64,000 bases of DNA from JBBRBB01 sp038206235. Lineage in GTDB: Bacteria; Bacteroidota; Bacteroidia; Chitinophagales; Chitinophagaceae. The notes beneath the pieces are model-generated. The model had not been told where the DNA came from and did not search any database. It saw only the letters and a program-made list of their open reading frames with translations. Shown one piece after another: positions 54,031 through 63,827 of the stretch. The stretch lies in NCBI GenBank assembly GCA_038206235.1, contig JBBRBB010000003.1, positions 62,001-126,000 of the forward strand. Direction: 5' to 3'. Position numbers and translations under genes: made by a program. Each line of letters starts with the position of its first letter. Position 1 is the stretch's first letter.

Positions 54031-54726
54031 ATGAAACCTGTATCTGTTTTTCTTGCTGTGCTCTACTGGACGGCTTTAATTTTTGATTGTATTCTTATAA
54101 GCTCTCACAATACAGAATTTCGATACGTGACCAAGCTTGTGCTTATGCCCCTTCTGTTTGGCATAATGGTATCAGAAATAGAGCGCACTACCAAATGGTG
54201 GAGCATAAGAATTATGAGTGTGGCGCTTCTTTTTTCTTTGATAGGAGATGCATTGCTCATAGACCCGGGAAACCTGGTAACTTTTATGCTGGGTATTTTT
54301 TGTTTTTTCATAGTACAAATATGTTATATCTCTTTTTTCTATCGTAAGCGGCCCTTTCTAAAAAAGGATGCAACCTTTCTCACTTTTGCAACCATTGCTA
54401 TACTTGCTTATGTTATACTAATGCAATACCTGATGTGGGAAAAATTGTACGACAAAAACTTATACATTCCTATAATAATTTATTCACTTACTATCGGCTT
54501 TATGCTGCTTACTGCGGCTAATTTAAGCACCAGCCACCGTTTGCGTGATACTGCTGTAATGTTCTTTATTCCCGGAGCTGTTTTGTTTGTTATTTCAGAT
54601 TCGTTAATTGCGTTGAACAAGTTTTATTTTTCTAAACCCACTTCCGATGTTTATATTATGTTCACTTATGCTTTTGCGCAATTTCTTATTATGCTTGGTG
54701 CTATCAGGGTTATAAGAAAAAAATAA
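54031..54726 (+). CDS. YhhN family membrane protein (lysoplasmalogenase-like)
   Basis: The 231-residue protein has about eight hydrophobic segments. YhhN/TMEM86 features are visible: YVTKLVLMPLLFGIMV, SLIGDALLIDPGN with the conserved Gly-Asp, FMLGIFCFFIVQICY, and the C-terminal ALFVISDSLIALNKF-like segment with Ser-Asp. The family includes vertebrate lysoplasmalogenases that cleave the vinyl-ether bond of lysoplasmalogens; bacterial members are mostly untested. It follows the HU-CCDC81 gene closely and ends at a hairpin. Confidence 0.85.
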   Translation: MKPVSVFLAVLYWTALIFDCILISSHNTEFRYVTKLVLMPLLFGIMVSEIERTTKWWSIRIMSVALLFSLIGDALLIDPGNLVTFMLGIFCFFIVQICYISFFYRKRPFLKKDATFLTFATIAILAYVILMQYLMWEKLYDKNLYIPIIIYSLTIGFMLLTAANLSTSHRLRDTAVMFFIPGAVLFVISDSLIALNKFYFSKPTSDVYIMFTYAFAQFLIMLGAIRVIRKK

Positions 54727-54752
54727 TCCCGGACTTTTTAAAATCCGGGATT
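54725..54752. terminator. Hairpin between convergent yhhN-like and groEL genes
   Basis: AATCCCGGA and TCCGGGATT form a perfect 9-bp stem with a CTTTTTAAAA-type loop, starting at the yhhN-like stop codon. It lacks a long T-run but is symmetric, so it could end transcripts from both sides. Word-like repeats (ATTGCCCATTGCCCATT) follow it. Confidence 0.7.
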
Positions 54753-54781
54753 GTATATTATTGCCCATTGCCCATTCATTA

Positions 54782-56416
54782 TTAATAATCCATTCCCATT
54801 CCGCCGCCGGGCATTTGAGGTGCGGCATTTGATTTAGGCTCCGGTTTATCTGCTACTACACATTCAGTAGTTAATAACATACCTGCAATAGAAGCTGCAT
54901 TTTCCAAAGCAATACGGGTAACTTTAGTAGGGTCAATCACTCCGGCTTTAAAAAGATTTTCATATACTTCAGTTCTTGCATTAAAGCCAAAATCATTTTT
55001 ACCCTCTTTTACTTTTTGTACTACGATAGAAGCTTCAATACCACAATTAGCAACGATTTGACGAATGGGTTCTTCCAGCGCTCTTTTTACAATAGAAATA
55101 CCAGTGGTTTCATCATCATTTATGCCTTTCATTTTTTCAAGCTCTGATATGGCACGAATGTATGCAACACCGCCTCCTGCAACAATACCCTCTTCAACCG
55201 CTGCACGTGTAGCATGCAAAGCATCATCTACCCTGTCTTTCTTTTCTTTCATTTCCATTTCTGTAGCGGCTCCTATATACAATACAGCAACACCACCGCT
55301 TAATTTAGCCAGGCGTTCCTGCAATTTTTCTTTATCATAATCTGATGTGGTTGTTTCTATCTGCGCTTTTATTTGATTTACCCTTGCGGTAATATCATCT
55401 TTATTGCCCTTTCCGCCAACAATAGTTGTATTGTCTTTGTCTATTGTTATAGAATCTGCTGTGCCGAGATAAGTGAGGTCTGCATTTTCTAATTTAAAAC
55501 CTTGTTCTTCACTCACTACAATTCCTTTGGTAAGAATGGAAATATCCTGAAGCATTTCTTTTCTGCGGTCCCCAAACCCAGGAGCCTTTACGGCAGCCAC
55601 TTTCAGCGTACCGCGTAATTTATTTACAACGAGTGTTGCCAGTGCTTCCCCTTCAAGGTCTTCAGCAATTATTAATAATGGACGACCACCCTGTGCAACC
55701 TTTTCAAGAATATGCAGAATATCTTTCATTCCGGAAATCTTCTTGTCATATATCAAAATATAGGGGTTTTCTAATTCAACTTCCATCTTTTCGCTGTTGG
55801 TTACAAAATAGGGAGAAATGTAACCGCGGTCAAACTGCATACCTTCAACTACATCAACATTTGTATCAGTACCTTTTGCTTCTTCAACGGTAATTACTCC
55901 TTCTTTACCTACTTTACCAAAAGCTTCTGCAATAAGCTTACCAATGGTTTCATCGTTATTGGCAGAGATAGAAGCTACCTGCTGAATTTTATTACTGTCG
56001 CTGCCCACGGTTTGCGATTGATTTGCCAAGCCCTTTACAACAGCGGCTACAGCTTTTTCAATTCCCCTTTTTAAATCCATAGGGTTTGCACCGGCTGCCA
56101 CATTTTTAAGCCCTTCGCTGATGATTGATTGTGCAAGCACAGTAGCGGTAGTTGTGCCGTCGCCTGCAATATCAGCCGTTTTGCTTGCTACTTCTTTAAG
56201 CATTTGTGCGCCCATATTTTCAATAGGGTCTTCCAGTTCAATTTCTTTGGCAACGGTAACGCCATCTTTTGTGATACCGGGTGCGCCAAATTTTTTCTCA
56301 AGCACCACGTTTCTTCCTTTAGGACCAAGGGTTACCCTAACAGCATTCGCCATTGTATCAACGCCTTTTTTCATTCTGTTTCTTGCGTCAATATCGAAAA
56401 ATAATTGTTTAGCCAT
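54782..56416 (-). CDS. groEL: Chaperonin GroEL
   Basis: A 544-residue GroEL of normal length starting MAKQLFFDIDARNRMKKGVD (ATG at 56416). The frame continues 27 codons further upstream, but the family start is clear. Conserved parts include VTLGPKGRNVVLEKKFGAPG, DGVTVAKEIELEDPIENMG, AGDGTTTATVLAQSI (ATP site), and the C-terminal VVADKPEPKSNAAPQMPGGG. GroEL with GroES folds newly made proteins in an ATP-dependent cage. The Gly/Met-rich tail ends GMGMDY. It follows groES, about 100 bp away, in a heat-shock operon. Confidence 0.98.
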   Translation of the reverse strand: MAKQLFFDIDARNRMKKGVDTMANAVRVTLGPKGRNVVLEKKFGAPGITKDGVTVAKEIELEDPIENMGAQMLKEVASKTADIAGDGTTTATVLAQSIISEGLKNVAAGANPMDLKRGIEKAVAAVVKGLANQSQTVGSDSNKIQQVASISANNDETIGKLIAEAFGKVGKEGVITVEEAKGTDTNVDVVEGMQFDRGYISPYFVTNSEKMEVELENPYILIYDKKISGMKDILHILEKVAQGGRPLLIIAEDLEGEALATLVVNKLRGTLKVAAVKAPGFGDRRKEMLQDISILTKGIVVSEEQGFKLENADLTYLGTADSITIDKDNTTIVGGKGNKDDITARVNQIKAQIETTTSDYDKEKLQERLAKLSGGVAVLYIGAATEMEMKEKKDRVDDALHATRAAVEEGIVAGGGVAYIRAISELEKMKGINDDETTGISIVKRALEEPIRQIVANCGIEASIVVQKVKEGKNDFGFNARTEVYENLFKAGVIDPTKVTRIALENAASIAGMLLTTECVVADKPEPKSNAAPQMPGGGMGMDY

Positions 56417-56488
56417 TTTAAAAGTTTTTAGTTTGTATTTTGTCGTTTGTATTTTTTTGTTCTTAAGAGTAATAAGTAATTTGTACTT

Positions 56489-56517
56489 AATTAGCACATT
56501 AGCACATTAGCACATTA
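56489..56517. repeat. Three TAGCACAT units running into the groES stop
   Basis: Three 8-base units (TAGCACAT) lie between groEL and groES, and the last one runs into the groES stop codon (56515-56517). The array is short and near-perfect. It lies in the groES-groEL spacer, where transcript processing or translation coupling could be affected. Confidence 0.6.
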
Positions 56518-56796
56518 AATTATCGCCAATATATCGCTCTCTCTCATGATAAGATAATCGTTGCTGTCAACGGTAATCTCTGTGCCGGCGTATTTGCCGT
56601 ATAAAACTGTATCTCCCACTTTTACAGTTACGGGTTCGTCTTTTTTGCCAGGCCCGGCAGCTAAAACAGTACCCCGTTGAGGTTTTTCTTTTGCCGTATC
56701 AGGAATAATAATTCCGCCTGCAGTTTTTTCCTCAGCAGCGGCAGGCTTTACAATCACCCTGTCGTGAAGAGGAGTAACATTGATTTTTTGTTCCAT
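56515..56796 (-). CDS. groES: Co-chaperonin GroES
   Basis: A 93-residue GroES. The mobile loop region TAGGIIIPDTAKEKPQRGTV and the strand KVGDTVLYGKYAGTEI are canonical, as is the end YLIMRESDILAII. It caps the GroEL ring during ATP-driven folding. It is the first gene of the groES-groEL operon on the minus strand; no clear CIRCE-type operator was found upstream. Confidence 0.97.
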   Translation of the reverse strand: MEQKINVTPLHDRVIVKPAAAEEKTAGGIIIPDTAKEKPQRGTVLAAGPGKKDEPVTVKVGDTVLYGKYAGTEITVDSNDYLIMRESDILAII

Positions 56797-57077
56797 AATT
56801 TTCTTTGATTTTTTTGTTTAGATGGTTAATTGTTTCCGCAAATTCAGTTTTACGATTATTGTGCCATTGTATTAATTAAAGTCAAAATTTCATAAACATT
56901 GCAATAATCCATAAAATTTCGGGGCACAAAGAAAATGTTTCTGCAAACAATGACAAAATTTCATTATTAATTTTTAGCGTAACTGTGAAAAGCCCTTTGT
57001 TTTATGGTATTCTGCTATTCTAGTTTTTTCCGGTGTTGTATTTATCCGCAAAAGTGGAGAAGCTAAAATGAGAAAAA

Positions 57078-58757
57078 TTATTTTTCTTTATACCCCGGAC
57101 CTTTTACAAATCTTCCGGGAAGCGTGCTGGTAAATTTCCCTTCATCCAAAACTTGTTTTCCATTTACAAAAACATTATCTATGCCTGTAGCATATTGCCG
57201 TGGCTGCTGAAAAGTTGCATGGTCCCGAATATTATCGGGATTGAAGATGAGCACATCGGCATAATAACCAACTTTGAGCATTCCGCGTTTTTTTAATTTC
57301 AAATTTTGTGCAGGCTGCGATGTAAGCTTGCGAATTGCTTCTTGCAAAGAAATCAGTTTTTCATCTCTCGAATATTTTCCAATCACTCTTGCAAAATTTC
57401 CATAAGCACGGGGATGGCAGCTCGTTTTGAAAAAAACTGAATCATCAGAATAGCTTCCCTCATCGCTGCCAAAGCTCATCCAGGGAAGTTGTAATTCTTT
57501 TTGCTTGTTAGCTTCTGACATTATAAAATAAACTGCGCCGGTTGAGTTTTCATCCTGCAACACAAGGTCAATCACGGTTTCTTCCGGTGATTTATTGCGA
57601 ATCTTCGCAACTTCTGCCAACGATTTTCCCTGGTATTTTTTTAAAGAATCTGTTTTGAATGATACAAGCAAGATAGAATCGGGTGAGCCTGGCTCCAGAA
57701 AATTATTTTCCCATTTAGTTGATTGGGTATCCATTTCCTTCATCACTCTTTTTCTAATAGCCGGATCTTTTAAGCGCAGGAATAATGAATCGTTGCCACC
57801 AGACTGAACCCACAATGGCAAACATGCATTCAGGCCGGTGCCTGCTGCGGTGTATGTGTACATGTTTGCTGTTATATGTAATCCTTCTGCTCTTGCATCT
57901 TCTACTTTTTGTGTAATGCGTTGAAGTTTATTCCAGTTATTTATTCCCGCCATTTTGTAATGATAAATTTCTGCAGGCACATTGGCTTCTCTCGAAATGC
58001 GTATCAATTCATTTACAGCGCTGTCAATATTTTCTGCCTCGCTGCGTATGTGGCTTATGTACATGCCGCCATATTCACCCGCAGCTTTGCACAAGGCAAT
58101 TAATTCTTTTGTGCCTGCATAATTATCAGGAGCATAAATTAAGGAGGAGCCCACTCCCAACGCACCTTCACGCATGGCTTCTCTTACAAGTTCTGTCATG
58201 CGCTGTAATTCTTCAGGCGTTGCAGGACGATTGCTGAAACCAACTTCATGAATACGCACCGTACCTGCGCCAATAAAGGAGGCAACATTGCAGGCAATTG
58301 CTTTTTGCTGCAGGTAGTTTAAATAATCGCCGAGTGTTGTCCATTTAATATCATACTTAATATCGCCCTGCATTTTTTTAAAAAGCACTTTCATAGAATC
58401 ATTCCACGGACCCATGCTGCTTCCCTCTCCCATTACTTCTGTGGTTACACCCTGAAGTATGTCGCTCTTTGAAAGACCATCCTGTATCAATGATTCATTT
58501 GCCCAGCAAAGCATGTTGATAAAGCCGGGAGTAACTGCTCTTCCCTTTGCATCAATTTCTTTTGCTGCATGTGCTTTACTTAAGTCGCCTATGAAGGCAA
58601 TAGTATCGGCATTAATAGCGATGTCTGCTTTAATGGGAGAGTTACCCGTGCCATCATATATGAATCCATTACGAATGATGGTATCATATTTTGACGATGG
58701 CTTGCAAGCATTAAATGCTGCAATGCAAAAAACAATCAATGCAAATTTTGTTTTCAT
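57078..58757 (-). CDS. D-aminoacylase-like amidohydrolase lipoprotein
   Basis: A lipoprotein signal ends in FNACKPS (Cys18). The amidohydrolase core has IIRNGFIYDGTGNSPIKADI, GRAVTPGFIN, SKSDILQGVTTEVMGEGSS, VGSSLIYAPDNYAGTKEL and MYISHIRSEAENID, and ends with GYYADVLIFNPDNIRDHATF and GIDNVFVNGKQVLDEGK, as in N-acyl-D-amino-acid deacylases. The N-terminal metal motif HxH is absent: PGFIN is followed by MLCWANE instead of VHTHSD. It thus belongs to a subgroup with altered metal site, and activity or metal content may differ from classical enzymes. It is predicted to act in the periplasm; it may be linked to D-amino acids, as is the oxidase at 23.6 kb. Confidence 0.85.
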   Translation of the reverse strand: MKTKFALIVFCIAAFNACKPSSKYDTIIRNGFIYDGTGNSPIKADIAINADTIAFIGDLSKAHAAKEIDAKGRAVTPGFINMLCWANESLIQDGLSKSDILQGVTTEVMGEGSSMGPWNDSMKVLFKKMQGDIKYDIKWTTLGDYLNYLQQKAIACNVASFIGAGTVRIHEVGFSNRPATPEELQRMTELVREAMREGALGVGSSLIYAPDNYAGTKELIALCKAAGEYGGMYISHIRSEAENIDSAVNELIRISREANVPAEIYHYKMAGINNWNKLQRITQKVEDARAEGLHITANMYTYTAAGTGLNACLPLWVQSGGNDSLFLRLKDPAIRKRVMKEMDTQSTKWENNFLEPGSPDSILLVSFKTDSLKKYQGKSLAEVAKIRNKSPEETVIDLVLQDENSTGAVYFIMSEANKQKELQLPWMSFGSDEGSYSDDSVFFKTSCHPRAYGNFARVIGKYSRDEKLISLQEAIRKLTSQPAQNLKLKKRGMLKVGYYADVLIFNPDNIRDHATFQQPRQYATGIDNVFVNGKQVLDEGKFTSTLPGRFVKGPGYKEK

Positions 58758-58922
58758 AATTGTGAAGTAAAGTTTTGAAGTGATAGCGATTTACTAAGAT
58801 AGATTTTATATAAACAAAACGGTCAAATAATAATTTTTTAATGGCAAGTATAGCCAATGTTTGATTATTTGTTTTTAATTGTATTTTTCCAAAACATTCG
58901 GTGAGTAATTTTTATTTTATTG

Positions 58923-60127
58923 ATGAATCTTAATAAGCAACAGGGAACTGTAATGAAGAAAATTCATATTCTAAAAGAGAGTATTATCGCAACGCTTATT
59001 GTATTGCTGATTACTTACGTAATAAGTTTTTTTCCATGGAGTCTTGAATATGGAAAGGCGCTGCATCAGGGATTTGCAGACTTTGATATTTACGACCTTT
59101 ATTATTCCGGACGAAATACACAGAACACAGAGCGTGATACAAATATTGTGCTTGTGCAGTTAGGTGATAGCAGGGAAGAAATTGCTGAGCAGATAAATTT
59201 AATTGGTGCTCATCATTCTAAGGTAATTGCAATTGATGGATTTTTTGTAAGCGCTGGAGATAGTGCCGGCGATTCAAAATTTTTTACAGCCATTAATAAA
59301 AAACCCAATTTAATTTTTTCAAATGTATATACCTCTCAGGGTTTAATTCCAAATTTTTTTTATAATAATACAGACAGGTGCGGCTATGGAAATTTTCTTG
59401 GTGAAGAATTTTCTGTAATAAGATTTTTTTATCCCCGGCTTACTGTTGATGGTAAGCAATACGAGGCTTTTACTTCGTGTATTGTACGGATGGCTGATAA
59501 AAATAAGTATGATATTTTAAATGGCAGGTACAACGACCGTGAAATAATACATTACAAAGCAATTTAGAAAGCTACAACAATTTTACTGCACAGGAATTTA
59601 AAGAATATGATTCTGCAGACGAATTAGAAAAGGTAATTAAAGATAAAATTGTGCTGCTGGGATTTTTTGTAAAGACACCGCCACTTGTAATAGATGATTT
59701 GCATTTTACGCCACTGAATGAAATTGTTTCAGGCAAAAGCTTTCCCGATATGTATGGTGTGGTAATACATGCGAATATTTTATCAATGATTTTAAGCGGC
59801 AAATATCCAAGGCTTGCATCTGCCGGCATAGCATACCTCTTCGCTTTTTTAATAACCCTGCTTTTTAACTTTTACATTCTTTTGAGATATAATAAAAAAG
59901 CGCATCCCTCTCATCTCGGGTTTATATTAGTACAAATTTTCTCCATTCTTTTGATGCTCTATTTTTTTCTTATCTTGTACAAATATTTTTTCTTTAAAGT
60001 GGCTTTAGAACCGATAATGATTTGTATGGTGCTGTCTCTTGAAATGGATAGCCTGTATAAACGATTGGCGCTTTGGCTGCATAAAAAATATAGGTATAAA
60101 ACTGTTTTCAGTAAACATGCAGCCTAA
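58923..60127 (+). pseudogene. CHASE2-domain membrane protein broken by one frameshift
   Basis: The first frame (to 59567) has an N-terminal membrane helix (ESIIATLIVLLITYVISFF) and CHASE2 features (IVLVQLGDSREEIAEQINLI, KVIAIDGFFVSAGDS). It stops at REIIHYKAI. Adding one G near 59558 would join REIIHYKG to NLESYNNFTAQEFKEYDSA, then KIVLLGFFVKTPPLVIDD, GVVIHANILSMILSGKYP and three C-terminal membrane helices, ending SKHAA. CHASE2 is an extracytoplasmic sensor domain bounded by membrane helices. The intact protein would be about 401 residues. It is the first gene of a three-gene decayed cluster with a FecR-like gene and CHAT. Confidence 0.75.
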
Positions 60128-60217
60128 ACCAGATGATATTTGTACAGGAAAGAAGTTTGATTGCTTTTGATTGGATACAAAATATTCAACAGCTTTAATC
60201 AAAAAAAAACGTACAAT

Positions 60218-61146
60218 ATGAAATACCTGATATTATTATTATTTGCTGCATTGTTTAATATTTGCCGGGCACAATTTCCTGATTATTACGTTTATCTTGT
60301 AAAAGGAACAGTAACTGTTACAGCGACAAATGCAAAAAACAAAAAACTAAAGCAGGGAGATTTTTTGTTTAACAGGGATGTTTTAATTATCTCTAAAAAT
60401 TCGGAGATAACACTTGTAAATAAAGACGCAAAGTATTTGGGGATAAATACACCGCGTACACTTACAGTAAGTACGCTAACAAAGATTTTTCCAAGTCTTA
60501 TACAGGTGTTACCAAAAAATATGTAAGCCTGGTATGGCAAGAGACGCTTGACCCAAAATATGACCTTACTAAATTCAAGCAGAAAAATTTAAACAGTACA
60601 TGGGGCGGAGTGTTTAGAGAAACCACCTGCGGAAACATGATTTTTCCTGTGAATGGTTTAAGAACATTTGAAGATTCTCTTAGCTTCGTATGGAAGCAAA
60701 CAAGCGCTGCGCATAGCTATACGCTTTTTCTGTATGATGGTACAGGAAAAGAAATTATAAGCAAGCCAGAGAAAGATACACAAGCAATAATCAGCACAGT
60801 AGCTTTGCAACTGCAAAACGGAAAATATTATTGGCTGATAAAAGGAGAAAATGGCAGTTGTGAAGATGGACGTCCTCTTTATTTTGAGCTTATGACAAAG
60901 GATGAAGAGGCTAAGCTTATTGACTTGTTAATTACAAACAATAGTGAAGATTTATCTAATCAATTACAGATAATTGATAAGCTGGAAAAAAATGGACTTA
61001 TATATGTGGCCTCAAATTATTATGCAAATGCAGTTAAAGCAAATTCCGGTGATGAGTTTTTAGCAAGGAGCTATACATTATTTCTTTTACAGTATGGATT
61101 TGATGATGAGGCATTAAAAGTTTGGAATAGCATAGAGAAAAAATAA
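60218..61146 (+). pseudogene. FecR-like periplasmic protein, broken by one frameshift
   Basis: The ATG at 60218 opens a signal peptide (YLILLLFAALFNICRAQ) and the FecR-like strand region YVYLVKGTVTVTATNAKNKK, then LFNRDVLIISKNSEITLVNK. The frame breaks near 60495 after TLTK, where one A seems missing: the continuation DFSKSYTGVTKKYVSLVWQE, then WGGVFRETTCGNMIFPVNGL is in another frame and ends FDDEALKVWNSIEKK at 61146. The assembled protein is about 309 residues. Such proteins accompany CHASE2 and CHAT genes in Bacteroidota in my reading. Their function is unknown. Confidence 0.7.
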
Positions 61147-61207
61147 ATTGCAACGCTTTCGTTTTATCAATTTACATATCCAACTCCTTTGAAATTCTTT
61201 TAAATAG

Positions 61208-61230
61208 AACCAAATTCTTTTGGTTTTTTT
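61208..61230 (+). terminator. Hairpin terminator at the junction before the CHAT remnant
   Basis: AACCAAA (61208-61214) pairs with TTTGGTT (61219-61225), loop TTCT, and is followed by further Ts to 61230. It lies 60 bp after the FecR-like gene and abuts the first codons of the truncated CHAT frame, so any read-through into the CHAT remnant would be reduced. Confidence 0.65.
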
Positions 61231-62720
61231 ACTACAGGCAATATAATTTTATCTTCTTCCCAACAACTCCGCCAATCAATATATAATTCATCCGACACAA
61301 GTATTCAAAACAAATACAATTCATGGCTTGATGACAGACAGCAACTCTCATCCTGGCATTCTAAACCAATCGCTGAACGCCCCGTTTATGTAAAAGATTT
61401 AGAAGAACAAGCTAACACTTTAGAAAAAGAACTTACGCGAACATCATCAGAATTCAAAAGTCAAAAGTCAAAAGAAAATATTACATGGCAAACTATTCAG
61501 CAAAACCTAAAGCCAAATGAAGCCACAATTGAGTTTGTTGATTTTAATTTTTACAATGGCAAGAGGTACACAGATAGCACGTACTACATTGCCCTGCTTT
61601 TGCGCAAAGACAAACCGGAACCTCAACTCATAAAACTTTTTGAGAAAAAACAATTAGATACTTTGCTCAATGATGCAGACAATTTGAATACTCTTTATTC
61701 AGAAAATAATTCACTCTACAATCTTACATGGAAGCCTTTAGAAAAATATTTAAAAGGAATATCAAAAATATATTTCGCACCTGCCGGCGAGCTTTTTAAA
61801 ATATCTTTTGCTGCTTTGCCTGTTGACAATAAAAAAGTATTGAGTGATAAATATCAATTAATTCAACTCAACACTACCGCATCTGTTACAGATAAAAATC
61901 AAAGTTTCGTAATGCTTCTGATAAGATTCAATTGTATGGCGGTATTGAATATAATGCAGATACTACAGCATTAAAAGAAGTAGCGGTCGCTTATCATTCA
62001 AGCAATGAAATTTCCCGCTCACTCCCAGATGACCTTGAACGAAGCGGCAGCATTCAATACTTACCCGGCACACAACAAGAAGTGCAGGAGATAAAACAAC
62101 AAGCAAATAAAGCAAATGCATCCGTTACCCTTTTATCCGGCATTAATGCAACAGAAGAATCTTTTAAAGCATTAAACGGTCAATCTTCTCCTTCTGTTTT
62201 GCATATTGCTACGCATGGCTTTTTCTTTCCAGACCCCAAAGAAGATAAACGAGACAGCATTCAAAGAAAATTTGAAAGCAGTGCAAAAGTGTTCAGGCAA
62301 TCAGATAATCCCCTATTCCCTTCAGGGCTTTTGTTTGCAGGCGCTAACAATGCGTGGCAAGGGAAAAGTATAAACGGGATTGAAGATGGTATTGTTACCG
62401 CTTATGATGTTTCAAACATGTATTTACCCAACACAAAATTAGTTGTGCTCTCAGCCTGCGAAACTGCATTAGGCGATATACAGGGTAGCGAAGGCGTGTA
62501 CGGTTTGCAGCGTGCATTTAAAATAGCAGGCGCACAAAATTTAGTAATGAGCTTATGGAAAGTGCCTGATGCAGAAACGTCAGAATTTATGCAGCAGTTT
62601 TACAGCAACATATTCAATAAGCAATCGGTGAGTGATGCATTCTATCATGCACAAACTGCAATGAAAAATAAATACAGAAGCGAACCATCGAAATGGGCTG
62701 CATGGATTTTGGTGAGATAA
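61231..62720 (+). pseudogene. CHAT-domain protease, N-terminal TPR half missing and frameshifted
   Basis: The frame opens without a start codon at TTGNIILSSSQQLRQ, which in full-length relatives follows a TPR half of several hundred residues; that half is absent. The linker region (ERPVYVKDLEEQANTLEKEL, then YYIALLLRKDK, then GISKIYFAPAGELFKISFAA) is intact up to about 61905. There one T is missing near AGTTTCG, and the protein continues in a second frame with DKIQLYGGIEYNAD, VLHIATHGFFFPDP (His), VVLSACETALGDIQGSEGV (Cys) and the end KWAAWILVR. The catalytic pair is thus still encoded, but no normal protein can be made from this locus. Confidence 0.78.
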
Positions 62721-62759
62721 ATTATCTACAAAGCTGAATTAAATAAACAGGCAAATAAA

Positions 62760-63827
62760 TTATTTTCTGCCCATCTGCCGCAGAAAATTAATATGCGATG
62801 CAACTGCCATGTACATGCGGGGATATTCCACATACGCAATTCCATATTCCTGGCATGCCTGCCTGATAATTTTACTGATGGCAGGATAATGTACATGTGA
62901 AATTTTAGGAAACAGGTGATGCTCTATCTGGAAATTTAACCCGCCAACCAGCCATGAAATTAATTTATTACGCGTAGCAAAATTAGCCGTAGTCTTTATT
63001 TGATGAATAGCCCATTCATCTTCAATTTTTCCGGTGCTTTCTGCAGGTAGCGGAAAGCTTGTATGCTCCACCGTATGTGCCAGTTGAAATACTATACTGG
63101 TTACAATACCGGCCACCACGGTTACGGTTAAAAAACCGATAATTGCGGGCACTACTCCTGCAATCATAAATGGAATAATGATGAACAAAAACAAATGTAT
63201 CACTTTGAAAAGCCAGAAATAAAAGTGGTCGGATGAGTTCATTTTTTTTAGGGGAATATCACCAATCTTTCTTCTAAAATATTTTTTGTAGTCGCTCATA
63301 AATATCCAGTATATATATAGCAGGCTATAGAAAAACCAGAAATAAAAATGCTGGTATTTATGAAAGAAATATTTTTTTTGGGTAGATGCCATGCGAAGAA
63401 ATGGCTTTGCATTTATGTCATCATCAACACCATCAATATTTGTATATGCGTGATGAATAATGTTGTGCTTTATATTCCACATAAAAGGACTTCCGCCCAA
63501 GAGTCCTAAAGTTATTGCCGCAATTTTATTAATAACCGGATTTTCACTAAAGCTGCCATGCGAACCATCGTGCATCACATTAAAACCAATAGCAGATACA
63601 ACACCGCCGAGCATAACACATTCTGCTATTGCCAGCCATGCAACCGGAGAAAAAAACACGAGATGAATATAGATAGCCAGAAATATGCAAAGGAGTGAAA
63701 TGGCTTTTAACCATAACTTATAATTGCCTGTCATTTTTTTGCCCGTCTGCTGAAAATATTCGTTGATTCTTTTTTTTAATTCAGCGTGAAAAGAAGGTTT
63801 CACCTGAATGAATTTCGGAGCTTGCAT
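62760..63827 (-). CDS. Membrane fatty-acid (front-end type) desaturase
   Basis: The three histidine boxes are complete: HDGSH (residues 86-90), HNIIHH (121-126) and QIEHH (300-304). The last box with Gln in place of the first His is the signature of front-end/linoleoyl-CoA desaturase-like enzymes. Membrane segments flank the boxes (LKAISLLCIFLAIYIHLVFF near the N-terminus; HLFLFIIIPFMIAGVVPAII in the middle). There is no cytochrome b5 domain, so electrons probably come from a separate carrier. The di-iron enzyme introduces a double bond in acyl chains and is likely to adjust membrane fluidity. It stands alone at the right end of the window. Confidence 0.92.
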   Translation of the reverse strand: MQAPKFIQVKPSFHAELKKRINEYFQQTGKKMTGNYKLWLKAISLLCIFLAIYIHLVFFSPVAWLAIAECVMLGGVVSAIGFNVMHDGSHGSFSENPVINKIAAITLGLLGGSPFMWNIKHNIIHHAYTNIDGVDDDINAKPFLRMASTQKKYFFHKYQHFYFWFFYSLLYIYWIFMSDYKKYFRRKIGDIPLKKMNSSDHFYFWLFKVIHLFLFIIIPFMIAGVVPAIIGFLTVTVVAGIVTSIVFQLAHTVEHTSFPLPAESTGKIEDEWAIHQIKTTANFATRNKLISWLVGGLNFQIEHHLFPKISHVHYPAISKIIRQACQEYGIAYVEYPRMYMAVASHINFLRQMGRK

